From positions 1 to 64,000 of the forward strand of contig NZ_JACSCH020000027.1 in the NCBI RefSeq assembly GCF_014451325.2: a DNA stretch of 64,000 bases, written 5' to 3'. This document shows positions 8,553 through 17,186 of the stretch, one piece after another. This DNA comes from Streptomyces sp. CB02980 (GTDB taxonomy: Bacteria > Actinomycetota > Actinomycetes > Streptomycetales > Streptomycetaceae). Every line of letters starts with the position of its first letter. Positions within the stretch are counted from its first letter, which is position 1. The notes under the pieces are model-generated. The model searched no databases and was not told the DNA's origin. It was given only the letters and a program-made list of their open reading frames with translations. A program made the position numbers and the translations under genes.

Positions 8553-11500
8553 ATGCCCAACTCCGCGCGCTCGCGCAAAAGATCCCGAAGATCCGGAAGA
8601 TCACTTCTGCTGATCCCGGCCCTGCTGACGGCCCTCGTGGGCCCGCTGCTCCCGACGGGCACGGCCCTGGCGGCGACGCCGGCACCGCCGGCCGCGAGCT
8701 CGGCGCCCGCGCCGGAGCCGGAGCCCTCGACGACGGACCCGGCGCCCGAGCCGACCGCACCCGAGCCGACCGTGCCGGAGCCGTCGGCCACGACCGAGCC
8801 GGCGCCCGAGCCGACTCCGACCACGGAGCCGACGCCCGACCCGACACCGACCACCGACCCGTGTCCCGCGATGCCGCTCGCGCCGATCGGCGACCCCGGC
8901 GACGCGGTCCAGCAGGTCACCGTCGAGTCGAAGGGCACCACCTGCTTCACCGTCACCGTGGAGCAGCCCGGCACGTACCGCATCCTCATCGACGGCGGCC
9001 ACGACACCTACCCGGGGCTGTACGCGGGTGAGGACAAGGTCACGTGCCAGGACTGGGTCTACAAGGACGCCTGGTGCGACCTGGCCGTCGGCCGGTACAC
9101 GCTCAAGCTCACCAACAACGGATGGGAGGCCGCCAAGAACCGGGTCGCTCTCGTCCCGCTGATGGCCACCGCCCAGGGTGACTGCCCCGCCGTTCCCGGC
9201 ACCGGGTACGCCACGGCCCCGGTGACCGGCACCGGCGCCGGCCCGCTGGGCGTCGTCTGCCACTCCTTCACCGCCGCCCCGGGTGAGCGGATCACGACGG
9301 AGCTGCGGCGCGTCACCTACGGCGACTCCTTCGCGTGGATCTCCGACGCCACCGGCAAGCGCCTCTGCGTGGAGCGCAACCAGGACGGCTCCGAGGGCTG
9401 CGTCCTGCCCGAGGGCACCGACGGCCACCGCGTCTACGCGGTCGTCGGCAACCAGGAGGACGGGAGCCTCAACGCCCCCTACGCGCTGAAGGTCCGCCGC
9501 CTGTCCGACCCCGCGGGCTGCGTCACCGTCGCCCCGTCCGTCTACGGCACCGCGCCGGACCGGTCAGGGCCCGCGACCGGCTGCAAGACGTTCACGCCCA
9601 CCGTGTCCGGCCGGTACGACGTACGGGCCGTGTCCGAGGAGGGCAACCGCAGCAACGTCTCCGTGTACAAGCAGGACGGCACCTACGCCTGCCGGAGCTA
9701 CGAGGGGCTCTGCACGCTCACGGCGGGCACGGCGTACACCGTCCTCACCGACGACGCCGTCCAGTTCTTCGGCCGCGGCTCCACCGAGGGCTGCGTGGAC
9801 GGGGTCGCGCTCACCGCCGCCTACCGGGGCGCGTTCTCCGCGCCCGGCGAGGTCGACTGCCTGAACCTGCCGCTGCCGCAGGGCGCGCACCTCGCCGTCC
9901 AGTCGGACCTCGCCACCGACATCACGGTGTACGACGCGACCGGCGCCGAGCAGTGCCTCTACGCCACGAACCTGTGGGACGCCACCTGCACGCTCGGCGG
10001 TACCGCCCCCTACCGGCTGATCGTCGTCGACGAGGACGCGACCGAGGGCGGCGACGGCTACGGTCTCGTCGTCCACCGGACCGACGCGCCCTCCACCTGC
10101 CCGACCTTCACCGCCGCCGAGTTCAGCGCGGCCCCGGCCCGGTCGGTCGTGAAGACCGGCAACGGCGTCTTCGCCGGCTGCCTGACGATCCCCGCCACCG
10201 CCCACTCCGCGAACGAGCTGTTCCAGATCGCGAAGGGCGCCGGCGGCTCGTCCGCCGAAGCCGTGGTGGTGGACGCGAAGGGCAGGGTCAGCTGCGAGAT
10301 CCGCAACTACTACGGCACCTTCTCGGTCTGCGACCTGACCCCGGGCCTTGCCCACACGGTCCTCGTCCAGGGCCGTGACGTGACCGCCGAGACGCTGCTG
10401 ACCCGTCAGGACGTCACCGCCACCGCGCGCGGCTGCGTCACCACCCCGGCCGTCGCCGCAGGCGGCCCGTCCACCGGGGGCGTCCCGGCCGCGCCCGGCA
10501 CCTTCCGGTGCCACCGGGTCACGACGTCCGCCGCCGGGGACACCCTGCACCTGGACGCGCGGGACGCGAACGACTCCGTCCGGCTCATGGCCATGGACGC
10601 CAAGGGCAATGCGGTCTGCGACTACTTCGCCAGGGGCTGCGCCGCCACCGGTTCCGCCGCCTACCAGGTGCTGATCCAGGTCCCGGCGGGCGGCACCGCA
10701 CCCGCCGCCTACCGGCTCGACGCCGCCCGTATCGGCACGCCGACCGGGCCCGCCCCGGAGTGCGCCAAGGTGGCGAACGTGAGCTACGGCTTCGGTCCGC
10801 TCACCGGCACCCTCAGCGAGCAGCGCGCCACGCTGTGCTGGGCGCTCCCGACCGCCGCGGGCGACTACTACGAAGCGGCGTTCAGCCCGGCCGGCACCTT
10901 CGCGACCATGCCGCGGCCCCGGATGTACGACCGGAGCAGCCGGGTGAACTTCTGCGGCGGCTCGTACACGAGTCGGGGCGAGATCTACAGCTGCGGGCTG
11001 TCGGGCGGGTACCCGAAGACGGCCAAGCCGACCACGCTCGTGATCGGCCTGCCGGAGAAGCCGGCGCAGGCCTCCACGCCGGTCAAGGCGCAGTTCTCCT
11101 GCACCGGCGTCGTCTGCGGCCCCGACGAGCGCTCCGTCGGCACCGTCGGCCCGGCCGCGGTCGGCCGGGGCAGGATCTCGATGACCGTCACCGGCTCGGC
11201 GCTGCCCGCCTCGGCCAAGGTCGTCGTGACGAACGGGTCCTTCCGGGCCGAGTCCACCACCCTCTCCGTCGCGCCGGACCGGCGCAGCATGACGGTCGCG
11301 CTGGACCTCACGAACGCGCCGCTCGGCTCCCTGAGCACCAGCGTCTACGCGTTCGGCGCGCAGTTCATGAAGGCGTCGGTGACCGTCGTCGCCGCGCTCC
11401 GCAACACCGCCGCCCCCGGTATCTCCGGTACGGCGGTCGTCGGCGGGAAGGTGACGGCGAAGCCCGGGTCGTGGTCGCTGCCGGTGAACTCGCTCGCGTA

Positions 11501-11936
11501 CCAGTGGCGGGCCAACGGGGTCGCGATCGCGGGGGCCACGGCCTCCACGTACACGATTCCCTCCACGATCCAGGGCAAGCAGCTGTCGGTGGCCGTGATC
11601 GCACGGAAGACCGGGCACCCGACGCTCACCGCGGTCAGCGGATCCCTCGCGGTGAAGGGCGCCGCACCGAAGGCGACCAAGGCCCCGGCCCTCACCGGCA
11701 CGGTCAAGGTCGGGCGGACGCTCACTCTGAACCGGGGTACGTGGACTCCGGCGCCGACCTCGTACGCGTACCAGTGGTACGCGAACGGGCGGGCGATCAG
11801 CGGGGCCACCCGTGCCACGTTCACGCTCACCAAGGCCCAGCGCGGGACCCGGATCACCGTCAGGGTGACCGCCCACCGCACCGGGCACATCTCGGGTGTC
11901 GCCTGGACCCGGGCGACGGGCGCCGTCGCCGGCTGA
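8553..11936 (+). CDS. Large secreted modular protein with paired cysteines and Ig-like C-terminus
   Basis: A 1127-residue exported protein of unknown function. A signal peptide (RSRKRSRRS, hydrophobic core, cleavage near ALA-A at residue 40) is followed by a Pro/Thr/Glu-rich spacer. The body is a row of at least six beta-rich modules of about 100-130 residues, each with a recurring line of the form (V/M)-x-D-x-x-G-x-x-x-C...C-x-L-x-x-G-x-x-Y-x-V, resembling PPC-type domains with a conserved disulfide. The C-terminus has two Ig-like repeats (YQWRANG...TGHPT and YQWYANG...TGHIS). No sortase motif, catalytic residues or C-terminal membrane helix are seen. The ATG at 8553 has GGGGGG at a good distance. 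Single-gene unit ending in a strong terminator. Confidence 0.88.
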   Translation: MPNSARSRKRSRRSGRSLLLIPALLTALVGPLLPTGTALAATPAPPAASSAPAPEPEPSTTDPAPEPTAPEPTVPEPSATTEPAPEPTPTTEPTPDPTPTTDPCPAMPLAPIGDPGDAVQQVTVESKGTTCFTVTVEQPGTYRILIDGGHDTYPGLYAGEDKVTCQDWVYKDAWCDLAVGRYTLKLTNNGWEAAKNRVALVPLMATAQGDCPAVPGTGYATAPVTGTGAGPLGVVCHSFTAAPGERITTELRRVTYGDSFAWISDATGKRLCVERNQDGSEGCVLPEGTDGHRVYAVVGNQEDGSLNAPYALKVRRLSDPAGCVTVAPSVYGTAPDRSGPATGCKTFTPTVSGRYDVRAVSEEGNRSNVSVYKQDGTYACRSYEGLCTLTAGTAYTVLTDDAVQFFGRGSTEGCVDGVALTAAYRGAFSAPGEVDCLNLPLPQGAHLAVQSDLATDITVYDATGAEQCLYATNLWDATCTLGGTAPYRLIVVDEDATEGGDGYGLVVHRTDAPSTCPTFTAAEFSAAPARSVVKTGNGVFAGCLTIPATAHSANELFQIAKGAGGSSAEAVVVDAKGRVSCEIRNYYGTFSVCDLTPGLAHTVLVQGRDVTAETLLTRQDVTATARGCVTTPAVAAGGPSTGGVPAAPGTFRCHRVTTSAAGDTLHLDARDANDSVRLMAMDAKGNAVCDYFARGCAATGSAAYQVLIQVPAGGTAPAAYRLDAARIGTPTGPAPECAKVANVSYGFGPLTGTLSEQRATLCWALPTAAGDYYEAAFSPAGTFATMPRPRMYDRSSRVNFCGGSYTSRGEIYSCGLSGGYPKTAKPTTLVIGLPEKPAQASTPVKAQFSCTGVVCGPDERSVGTVGPAAVGRGRISMTVTGSALPASAKVVVTNGSFRAESTTLSVAPDRRSMTVALDLTNAPLGSLSTSVYAFGAQFMKASVTVVAALRNTAAPGISGTAVVGGKVTAKPGSWSLPVNSLAYQWRANGVAIAGATASTYTIPSTIQGKQLSVAVIARKTGHPTLTAVSGSLAVKGAAPKATKAPALTGTVKVGRTLTLNRGTWTPAPTSYAYQWYANGRAISGATRATFTLTKAQRGTRITVRVTAHRTGHISGVAWTRATGAVAG

Positions 11937-11958
11937 TCCCTCGGTCGGACGGGTGAAG

Positions 11959-12000
11959 AGCCCCCCGGGCGGCGGTCCTGCCGTCGCCCGGGGGGCTTTC
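11959..12000 (+). terminator. Rho-independent terminator of the secreted protein gene
   Basis: A 17-bp stem (AGCCCCCCGGGCG... with ...CGCCCGGGGGGCT, one mismatch) with a short loop, followed by TTT, starts 23 bp after the stop codon. Confidence 0.85.
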
Positions 12001-12047
12001 GCGTGCGGGGCTTCCCGCCGGGTCTCCACCGTCTCCACCCTTCTCAT

Positions 12048-12062
12048 CTGACGAACCGTCAG
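12048..12062. promoter_or_regulatory. CTGAC-N5-GTCAG operator, site 4
   Basis: CTGACGAACCGTCAG lies 5 bp before the ATG of the flavin reductase gene, so a bound repressor would cover the promoter and the ribosome site. Confidence 0.7.
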
Positions 12063-12067
12063 GTTCA

Positions 12068-12676
12068 ATGGACGACGTGATGGGACACGCGGGGATGGCG
12101 GCCACCGTCGTCCGACACCTGAGAGCGGCCGGTTCGCCGACGGCCGTGGAACCACTGCCCCGGCCGGTACTGCGCGCGGTACGGGAGGACGAGCGACCGC
12201 CCGTCGACCCGGCCGAATTCCGCCGCGTCCTCGGCCACTTCGCGAGCGGGGTCACGATCGTGACCGCGCTCGGCGCGGAAGGACCGGCCGGATTCGCCTG
12301 CCAGTCCTTCGCCTCCCTCTCCCTCGACCCGCCCCTGGTCGCCTTCATGGTCGCCCGTACGTCGACGACCTGGCCCCGGATCGCGGGCGCCGGCACCTTC
12401 TGCGTCAACATCCTCGGGGCCGACCAGGGCCCGCTGTGCCGGTCGTTCGCGGTCAGCGGGGCGGACAAGTTCGCGGGCGTCGACTGGACCCCGGCGCCGG
12501 GCACGGGCTCCCCCCGGCTCGCCGGCGCGCCCGCCTGGATCGACTGCGCGATCACCGCCGTGCACACCGGGGGCGACCATCTGATCGTGGTGGGGCGGGT
12601 GGAGTCGCTCGGTGCCGCGGAGGACGGCGATCCACTGCTGTTCCACCGGGGGAGGTTCGGGCGCTTCAGCGCCTAG
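12068..12676 (+). CDS. Flavin reductase-like domain protein
   Basis: A 202-residue protein. Residues about 45-200 form the split-barrel flavin reductase domain (VLGHFASGVTIVTAL, CQSFASLSLDPPL, FCVNIL). These proteins use NAD(P)H to supply reduced FMN or FAD to a partner monooxygenase; with the shared operator, the flavin monooxygenase at 4015 or another regulon oxygenase may be the partner. The first 45 residues are less conserved, so a start inside this part (GTG 12077, ATG 12080 or 12095) is possible. Single gene. Confidence 0.87.
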   Translation: MDDVMGHAGMAATVVRHLRAAGSPTAVEPLPRPVLRAVREDERPPVDPAEFRRVLGHFASGVTIVTALGAEGPAGFACQSFASLSLDPPLVAFMVARTSTTWPRIAGAGTFCVNILGADQGPLCRSFAVSGADKFAGVDWTPAPGTGSPRLAGAPAWIDCAITAVHTGGDHLIVVGRVESLGAAEDGDPLLFHRGRFGRFSA

Positions 12677-12750
12677 ACGCGACAGCGGCCAGGCACGACA
12701 GCGGCTCAGCACGACGGCGCCCGGGCACGACAGCGGCTCAGCGCGAAAGC
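12675..12750. repeat. Imperfect tandem repeat of about 17 bp in a convergent gap
   Basis: Four imperfect copies of a unit like CACGACAGCGGCTCAG follow the flavin reductase stop codon. The next gene ends on the opposite strand at 12770. Confidence 0.7.
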
Positions 12751-12769
12751 GCCCACGCGCTGAAGCGCC

Positions 12770-13291
12770 TCAGGCCTCGATCCCGCCCGTGGACTGACCC
12801 ACGCTGCCGAGCAGGAACACGGTCAGCACCGCGACCGTCCCCCACACCAGCAACGCCACGAAGTAACCCCGCCGCGCGTGACGCGTGACGAGCACCGCCG
12901 CGGCCAGGCACACCGTGGCCACCAGCCAGCCCGGCCCGCCCGCGACCGGCCACAGCAGGGCCCCCGCGGCGGTCGACAGGAGCAGCTGCCAGCCGGTCGG
13001 ACGCCCGCCCAGCCGGCGCGTCAGGGCCTCGCCCAGGAGCACGACCGGCAGCACGAGCGCGGCGGAGACCGCGAACGCCGGAAGCAGCCCGACCACCGTG
13101 AGGAGCGGGAGCGCGAGGAGGGTCAGCGCGCTGAGGCGCTCCTCACCCGGCTCCGGCTGCCGGGCGTCCCCGAACACCACCAGCAGGATCAGGGCGACGG
13201 CCCCCTCCAGGGCCAGTGCGAGCACCGAGGCCCACAGCATCCGGCTGTACGTGCGCCCCTCGTCCCGCTTGGCCGTGCCACGCTCGCTCAT
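12770..13291 (-). CDS. Hypothetical membrane protein
   Basis: A 173-residue protein with about five hydrophobic segments (near residues 20-40, 53-72, 74-90, 105-120 and 145-163) and short charged ends. I recognise no family. It lies 23 bp beyond the coding end of the upstream MFS gene on the same strand and could be cotranscribed with other minus-strand genes. Codon use is normal for the window. Confidence 0.75.
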   Translation of the reverse strand: MSERGTAKRDEGRTYSRMLWASVLALALEGAVALILLVVFGDARQPEPGEERLSALTLLALPLLTVVGLLPAFAVSAALVLPVVLLGEALTRRLGGRPTGWQLLLSTAAGALLWPVAGGPGWLVATVCLAAAVLVTRHARRGYFVALLVWGTVAVLTVFLLGSVGQSTGGIEA

Positions 13292-13314
13292 GCGCGATCA
13301 CCCCCTGGCAGCCA

Positions 13315-14652
13315 TCATGCTCCCGCCAGGGACACCGTCTCCGTCCGGGGGCGGCGGATCACCAGGGCCATCAACGCGGCCGCCGCGCACAGCGCGCCCG
13401 AGGCGTACCAGACGACGTCGTACGAGCCGAGGACGTCGCGGGCCACTCCGCCCGCGAACGCGACGACCGCCGCGCCCACCTGATGGGAGGCGAGGACCCA
13501 GCCGAAGACGATCGCCGAGTCCTCGCCGTAGTGCTCGCGGCACAGGGCGATCGTCGGCGGGACCGTGGCCACCCAGTCCAGGCCGTAGAACACGATGAAG
13601 AACAGCATCGGCGGGTGCACGGACGGCGCGAGCAGCATCGGCAGGAAGAGGAGCGAGATGCCGCGGAGCGCGTAGTAGACCGCGAGGAGCCGGCGGGCCT
13701 CGAAGCGGTCGGTGAACCAGCCCGAGGCGATCGTGCCGACGACGTCGAAGACGCCGATGACCGCGAGCAGTCCGGCCGCCGCCGTCACCGGCATCCCGTG
13801 GTCGTGGGCCGCCGGTACGAAGTGGGTCTTCACCAGGCCGTTCGTCGACGCTCCGCAGATGGCGAACGTGCCCGCCAGGAGCCAGAACGGGCCGGTGCGG
13901 GCCGCCTTGAACAGGACCGTGACGGCGCGCCGGGCCGCGCCCGTGACGGGCGCCGGCTTCTCGGCGTACTCCCCGCCGTACGGGGCGAGCCCGACGTCCG
14001 CCGGATGGTCCCGGAGCAGCAGCCACACGAACGGGACCACAGCGAGCGCGGCGAGCGCCACGGTCACGGCCGCCGGGCGCCAGCCGTGGTGCTCGACCAG
14101 CCAGGACAGCAGCGGCAGGAACACCAGCTGCCCGGACGCGCCGGCCGCCGTGAGGATGCCCGTCACCAGGCCCCGGCGGGCCACGAACCAGCGGTTGGTG
14201 ACCGTCGCCGCGAACGCGAGGGCCATCGAGCCGCTGCCGAGCCCGACGAGTACGCCCCAGAAGAGGACGAGCTGCCAGGCCGCCGTCATCCACACCGTGA
14301 GCACCGAGCCGAGCGCGATGACCGACAGTGCCACCGCCACGATCCGGCGGATGCCGAAGCGGTCCATGAGGGCGGCGGCGAAGGGGGCCGTGAGGCCGTA
14401 GAGGGCGAGGTTCACCGAGACGGCGAAGCCGATCGTGCCCCGCGACCAGTCGAAGTCCTCGTGCAGCGGCTCGATCAGCAGGCCCGGGAGCGAAGCGAAC
14501 GCCGCCGCGCCGATGATCGTGACGAAGGTGACCGCCGCGACGAACCAGGCGCGATGGATCCGGGGCGTGCGGGGGGTGCCGGGGATGCCGGGGCTGGGGG
14601 CAGCCCGCCCGTCGGGCGTATCGGCGGGCGGTGTCTCGGTTGTCTGGGCCAT
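13315..14652 (-). CDS. MFS transporter (oxalate/formate antiporter-like)
   Basis: A 445-residue major facilitator with twelve predicted helices. The loop DRFGIRR after helix 2-3 and DRFEARR in the second half are the usual MFS signatures; the order of helices and the GxGxG stretch (GLGSGSMALA) resemble monocarboxylate/oxalate-formate type carriers. Substrate unknown. I chose the ATG at 14652; the reading frame extends upstream only through the 12-bp repeats, giving an unlikely CPDVCPDV sequence. Confidence 0.85.
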   Translation of the reverse strand: MAQTTETPPADTPDGRAAPSPGIPGTPRTPRIHRAWFVAAVTFVTIIGAAAFASLPGLLIEPLHEDFDWSRGTIGFAVSVNLALYGLTAPFAAALMDRFGIRRIVAVALSVIALGSVLTVWMTAAWQLVLFWGVLVGLGSGSMALAFAATVTNRWFVARRGLVTGILTAAGASGQLVFLPLLSWLVEHHGWRPAAVTVALAALAVVPFVWLLLRDHPADVGLAPYGGEYAEKPAPVTGAARRAVTVLFKAARTGPFWLLAGTFAICGASTNGLVKTHFVPAAHDHGMPVTAAAGLLAVIGVFDVVGTIASGWFTDRFEARRLLAVYYALRGISLLFLPMLLAPSVHPPMLFFIVFYGLDWVATVPPTIALCREHYGEDSAIVFGWVLASHQVGAAVVAFAGGVARDVLGSYDVVWYASGALCAAAALMALVIRRPRTETVSLAGA

Positions 14653-14716
14653 GCCACCGAGCATCCCGGCCCGGCCCGCGCCCGACCACTGGCCCGAACG
14701 ACAGCTTTCGAATGGA

Positions 14717-14788
14717 TCGGGACACGGATCGGGACACACGTCGGGGCACACGTCGGGGCACACGTCGGGGCACAGGTCGGGGCACGGG
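14717..14788. repeat. Tandem repeat, 6 x 12 bp
   Basis: Six units of TCGGGGCACACG (the outer ones with one to three changes) fill the gap between two minus-strand MFS genes, upstream of the start of the one at 13315-14652. Confidence 0.85.
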
Positions 14789-14844
14789 CCGGTGCACCGG
14801 CCCGACGCAGGTTCGGCCGCCGACCTGGAGACCCACGCCGTCGC

Positions 14845-16092
14845 TCACACCCTCGGCAGCGTCCTGATCGGGCGTACCGCAAGCAGCGCCCCCACCACGA
14901 GCACCGCGATCCCCGCCCCCACCAGCAGCACCTCCTCGGTGCCGACCGCCGCCGCCACCGGCCCCGACAGGGTGCGGCCGACGCCCATCATCAGGAGCGA
15001 GCCGGCCACGTCGTACGCGTGCATCCGGTTCAGGGCCTCCTGCGGCACGTGTGTCTGCACGGCCGTCGACCACATCACCAGCCAGAAGGCGAAGGCCGCG
15101 CCACCGATGAACTGGCCCGCGCCGAGCAGCGCCACGGGCGCGCCGAGTCCGAGCAGCGCGAGGTTCACGGGGAGGCCGAGGAGTGCGACCGCGCCCGCCG
15201 CGAGGGGGGTGCGCGGGCGCAGCCGGAGGGCGAGCAGGCCGCCGACGGCGCTGCCCGCACCGTTGACGGCCATGAGCACGCCGTACGTGGCCGAGCCGTG
15301 GTCCTCGGTGACCAGGCTCGCGGTCAGCGGCACCATGGGGCCGGCCACGGTGAGCCCGTACACGGTCCAGATGGCGATGACGCCCCAGAGCCAGTTCCGT
15401 GCCCTGAACTCCCGCCAGCCACCGATGAGTTCGGCGCCGAGGGAATCGCGCCGCAGGGAGTCGGAGGGGATCGGTGCGATCCGCATCAGGGTGAGGCAGA
15501 GGGCGCTGACCGCGAACGTCGCGCCGTTGACGGCGAAGGCGGCGCCCGCGTTCCACACGGCGACGAGCACGCCCGCCGCCGCCGGGCCCGCCATGATCAT
15601 GAGGGCCTCGACGACGCGGAGGACGGCGTTGGCGCGCTGCACGTCGGGGGCGATGCGCGGGATGGTCGAGGCGACGCCCGGCTGGAAGAGGGCGGCTCCG
15701 ACGCCACTGAGCACGGAGAGGATGTAGACCGCCCAGAGGGGCGGGCCGCCGAGCGTGAAGGCGACGGCGAGGACGGCCGCTCCGGGCAGCCGCAGCAGAT
15801 CCGCGAGGATCATCATGCGGCGGGCGGTGAAGCGGTCGGCGAGGACGCCGCCGAAGAGGACGAAGAGCGCGAAGGCGGCGGTCCAGCCGCCGAGCGCGTA
15901 GCCGACGGTGGCGCCGGAGTGGCCGGCGCCGAGGAGTCCGGCGGCGAAGGCGACCGGGACCATGCCCTCGCCGAAGACGGCGACTCCCCGGGCGACGAAG
16001 AAGAGCCGGAAGTTGCGGTTCCACAGTGCGGGCGGCTCGGCCGGGGCGGGAATCCGCTCGGCGGCCTCAGACTTGTACGTGTTGTCCGTCAC
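14845..16092 (-). CDS. MFS transporter (enterobactin/EntS-type exporter-like)
   Basis: A 415-residue major facilitator with twelve hydrophobic segments. The N-terminal part (WNRNFRLFFVARGVAVFG) and the loop ADRFTARRMM match the EntS/MFS_3 family, whose members export siderophores or macrolides. GTG start at 16092; the ribosome site is poor. It is divergent from the AraC-type regulator, with a 25-bp inverted repeat in between, so that regulator probably controls it. Confidence 0.86.
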   Translation of the reverse strand: MTDNTYKSEAAERIPAPAEPPALWNRNFRLFFVARGVAVFGEGMVPVAFAAGLLGAGHSGATVGYALGGWTAAFALFVLFGGVLADRFTARRMMILADLLRLPGAAVLAVAFTLGGPPLWAVYILSVLSGVGAALFQPGVASTIPRIAPDVQRANAVLRVVEALMIMAGPAAAGVLVAVWNAGAAFAVNGATFAVSALCLTLMRIAPIPSDSLRRDSLGAELIGGWREFRARNWLWGVIAIWTVYGLTVAGPMVPLTASLVTEDHGSATYGVLMAVNGAGSAVGGLLALRLRPRTPLAAGAVALLGLPVNLALLGLGAPVALLGAGQFIGGAAFAFWLVMWSTAVQTHVPQEALNRMHAYDVAGSLLMMGVGRTLSGPVAAAVGTEEVLLVGAGIAVLVVGALLAVRPIRTLPRV

Positions 16093-16098
16093 GGAGAG

Positions 16099-16123
16099 GT
16101 AGACCTATCACCACGTGGTCTAC
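16099..16123. promoter_or_regulatory. 25-bp inverted repeat between MFS and GlxA/AraC regulator genes
   Basis: GTAGACC (16099-16105) and GGTCTAC (16117-16123) are perfect arms with an 11-base spacer; inside, ACCACGTGGT is a second palindrome. It lies 7 bp upstream of the MFS start and 44 bp before the regulator start, as expected for a shared operator. Confidence 0.6.
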
Positions 16124-16166
16124 ACCACCACTGAATTTCGACCGATCTCCGGAGGGAGCACCGCCC

Positions 16167-17186
16167 GTGCCGCCGTCGTCCGAACCGCCCCCGCACCGCG
16201 TCGCCGTGCTCGCGCTGCCCGGCCTCCTCCCCTTCGAGCTGGGCATCCCGCACCGCATCTTCGGCCGCGCGAAGGACGCCGGGGGACGTCCGCTGTACGA
16301 GATCGTGACCTGCGCCCCGGTCGCGGGCCCCGTCCCCACCGACGCCGACTTCTCGATCCACGTCGAGCACGGCCCGGAGGCGCTCGCCACCGCCGACACC
16401 GTCGTCGTACCCGCCTCGTACGAGCTCGGCCCGGTCTACGACGAGGGACGGCTCACCGGCGAACTGGCCGCCGCGCTCGCCCACATCCGGCCCGGCACCC
16501 GGCTCGTCTCCATCTGCACCGGCGGATACGTGCTCGCCGCGGCCGGGTACCTGGACGGACGCCCGGCCACCACCCACTGGTCCTCGGCCGAGCACTTCCA
16601 GCGGCTCTTCCCGCGCGTACGGGTCGACGCCGACGTGCTGTTCGTCGACGACGGCGACGTCCTCACCTCGGCGGGCGTGGCCGCCGGGATCGACCTGTGC
16701 CTGCACATCGTGCGCCGCGACCACGGCACGGCCGTCGCCAACGACGTCGCCCGCAGGACCGTCGTACCGCCGCACCGGGACGGCGGTCAGGCCCAGTACA
16801 TCGAGCGACCCCTGCCGGAGGCCGGGACCCACACCACGACCACCGCGCGGGCCTGGGCCCTCGCCCACCTGCACGAGCCGATCCAGCTGCGGGACCTGGC
16901 CGAGAAGGAGGCGATGAGCATACGGACGTTCACCCGCCGCTTCCGTGACGAGGTGGGCATCAGCCCCGGCCAGTGGCTCACCCAGCAGCGGGTCGAACGC
17001 GCCCGCCATCTCCTGGAGTCCACCGGCCTGCCCGTCGACCGGGTCGCGCAGGACGCGGGGTTCGGCACGGCGCAGTCGCTGCGGGTGCACCTGATGAGCG
17101 CGATCGGGGTGACGCCGACGTCCTACCGGCGGACGTTCCGGACGGCCGCGTCCGCCGCCTCGGACACCTCGGACGCCTCTTCCTGA
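16167..17186 (+). CDS. GlxA-family AraC-type transcriptional regulator
   Basis: A 339-residue regulator: an N-terminal DJ-1/PfpI-like domain (about residues 12-180, with the nucleophile-elbow-like SICTGGYVLAAAG) and a C-terminal AraC helix-turn-helix pair (about 235-330, LRDLAEKEAMSIRTFTRRFRDE and VDRVAQDAGFGTAQSLRVHL). The GTG at 16167 has AGGGAG upstream. Its last 64 bases overlap the end of a convergent MFS gene. It likely acts on the divergent MFS exporter. Confidence 0.9.
   Translation: MPPSSEPPPHRVAVLALPGLLPFELGIPHRIFGRAKDAGGRPLYEIVTCAPVAGPVPTDADFSIHVEHGPEALATADTVVVPASYELGPVYDEGRLTGELAAALAHIRPGTRLVSICTGGYVLAAAGYLDGRPATTHWSSAEHFQRLFPRVRVDADVLFVDDGDVLTSAGVAAGIDLCLHIVRRDHGTAVANDVARRTVVPPHRDGGQAQYIERPLPEAGTHTTTTARAWALAHLHEPIQLRDLAEKEAMSIRTFTRRFRDEVGISPGQWLTQQRVERARHLLESTGLPVDRVAQDAGFGTAQSLRVHLMSAIGVTPTSYRRTFRTAASAASDTSDASS

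Noticed and set aside
9564..12155. An 863-codon minus-strand frame opposite the secreted protein
   Set aside because: No start context, no domain; the plus strand has a signal peptide, repeated domains and a terminator.
14717..14788. 12-bp repeats as part of a longer MFS N-terminus (CPDVCPDV)
   Set aside because: The resulting Cys/Pro repeat has no parallel in MFS proteins; the ATG at 14652 gives a normal N-terminus.
13216..16134. A 972-codon plus-strand frame opposite two MFS genes
   Set aside because: Its Arg/Gly/Glu-rich, highly charged sequence is the typical antisense of membrane proteins in high-GC DNA.
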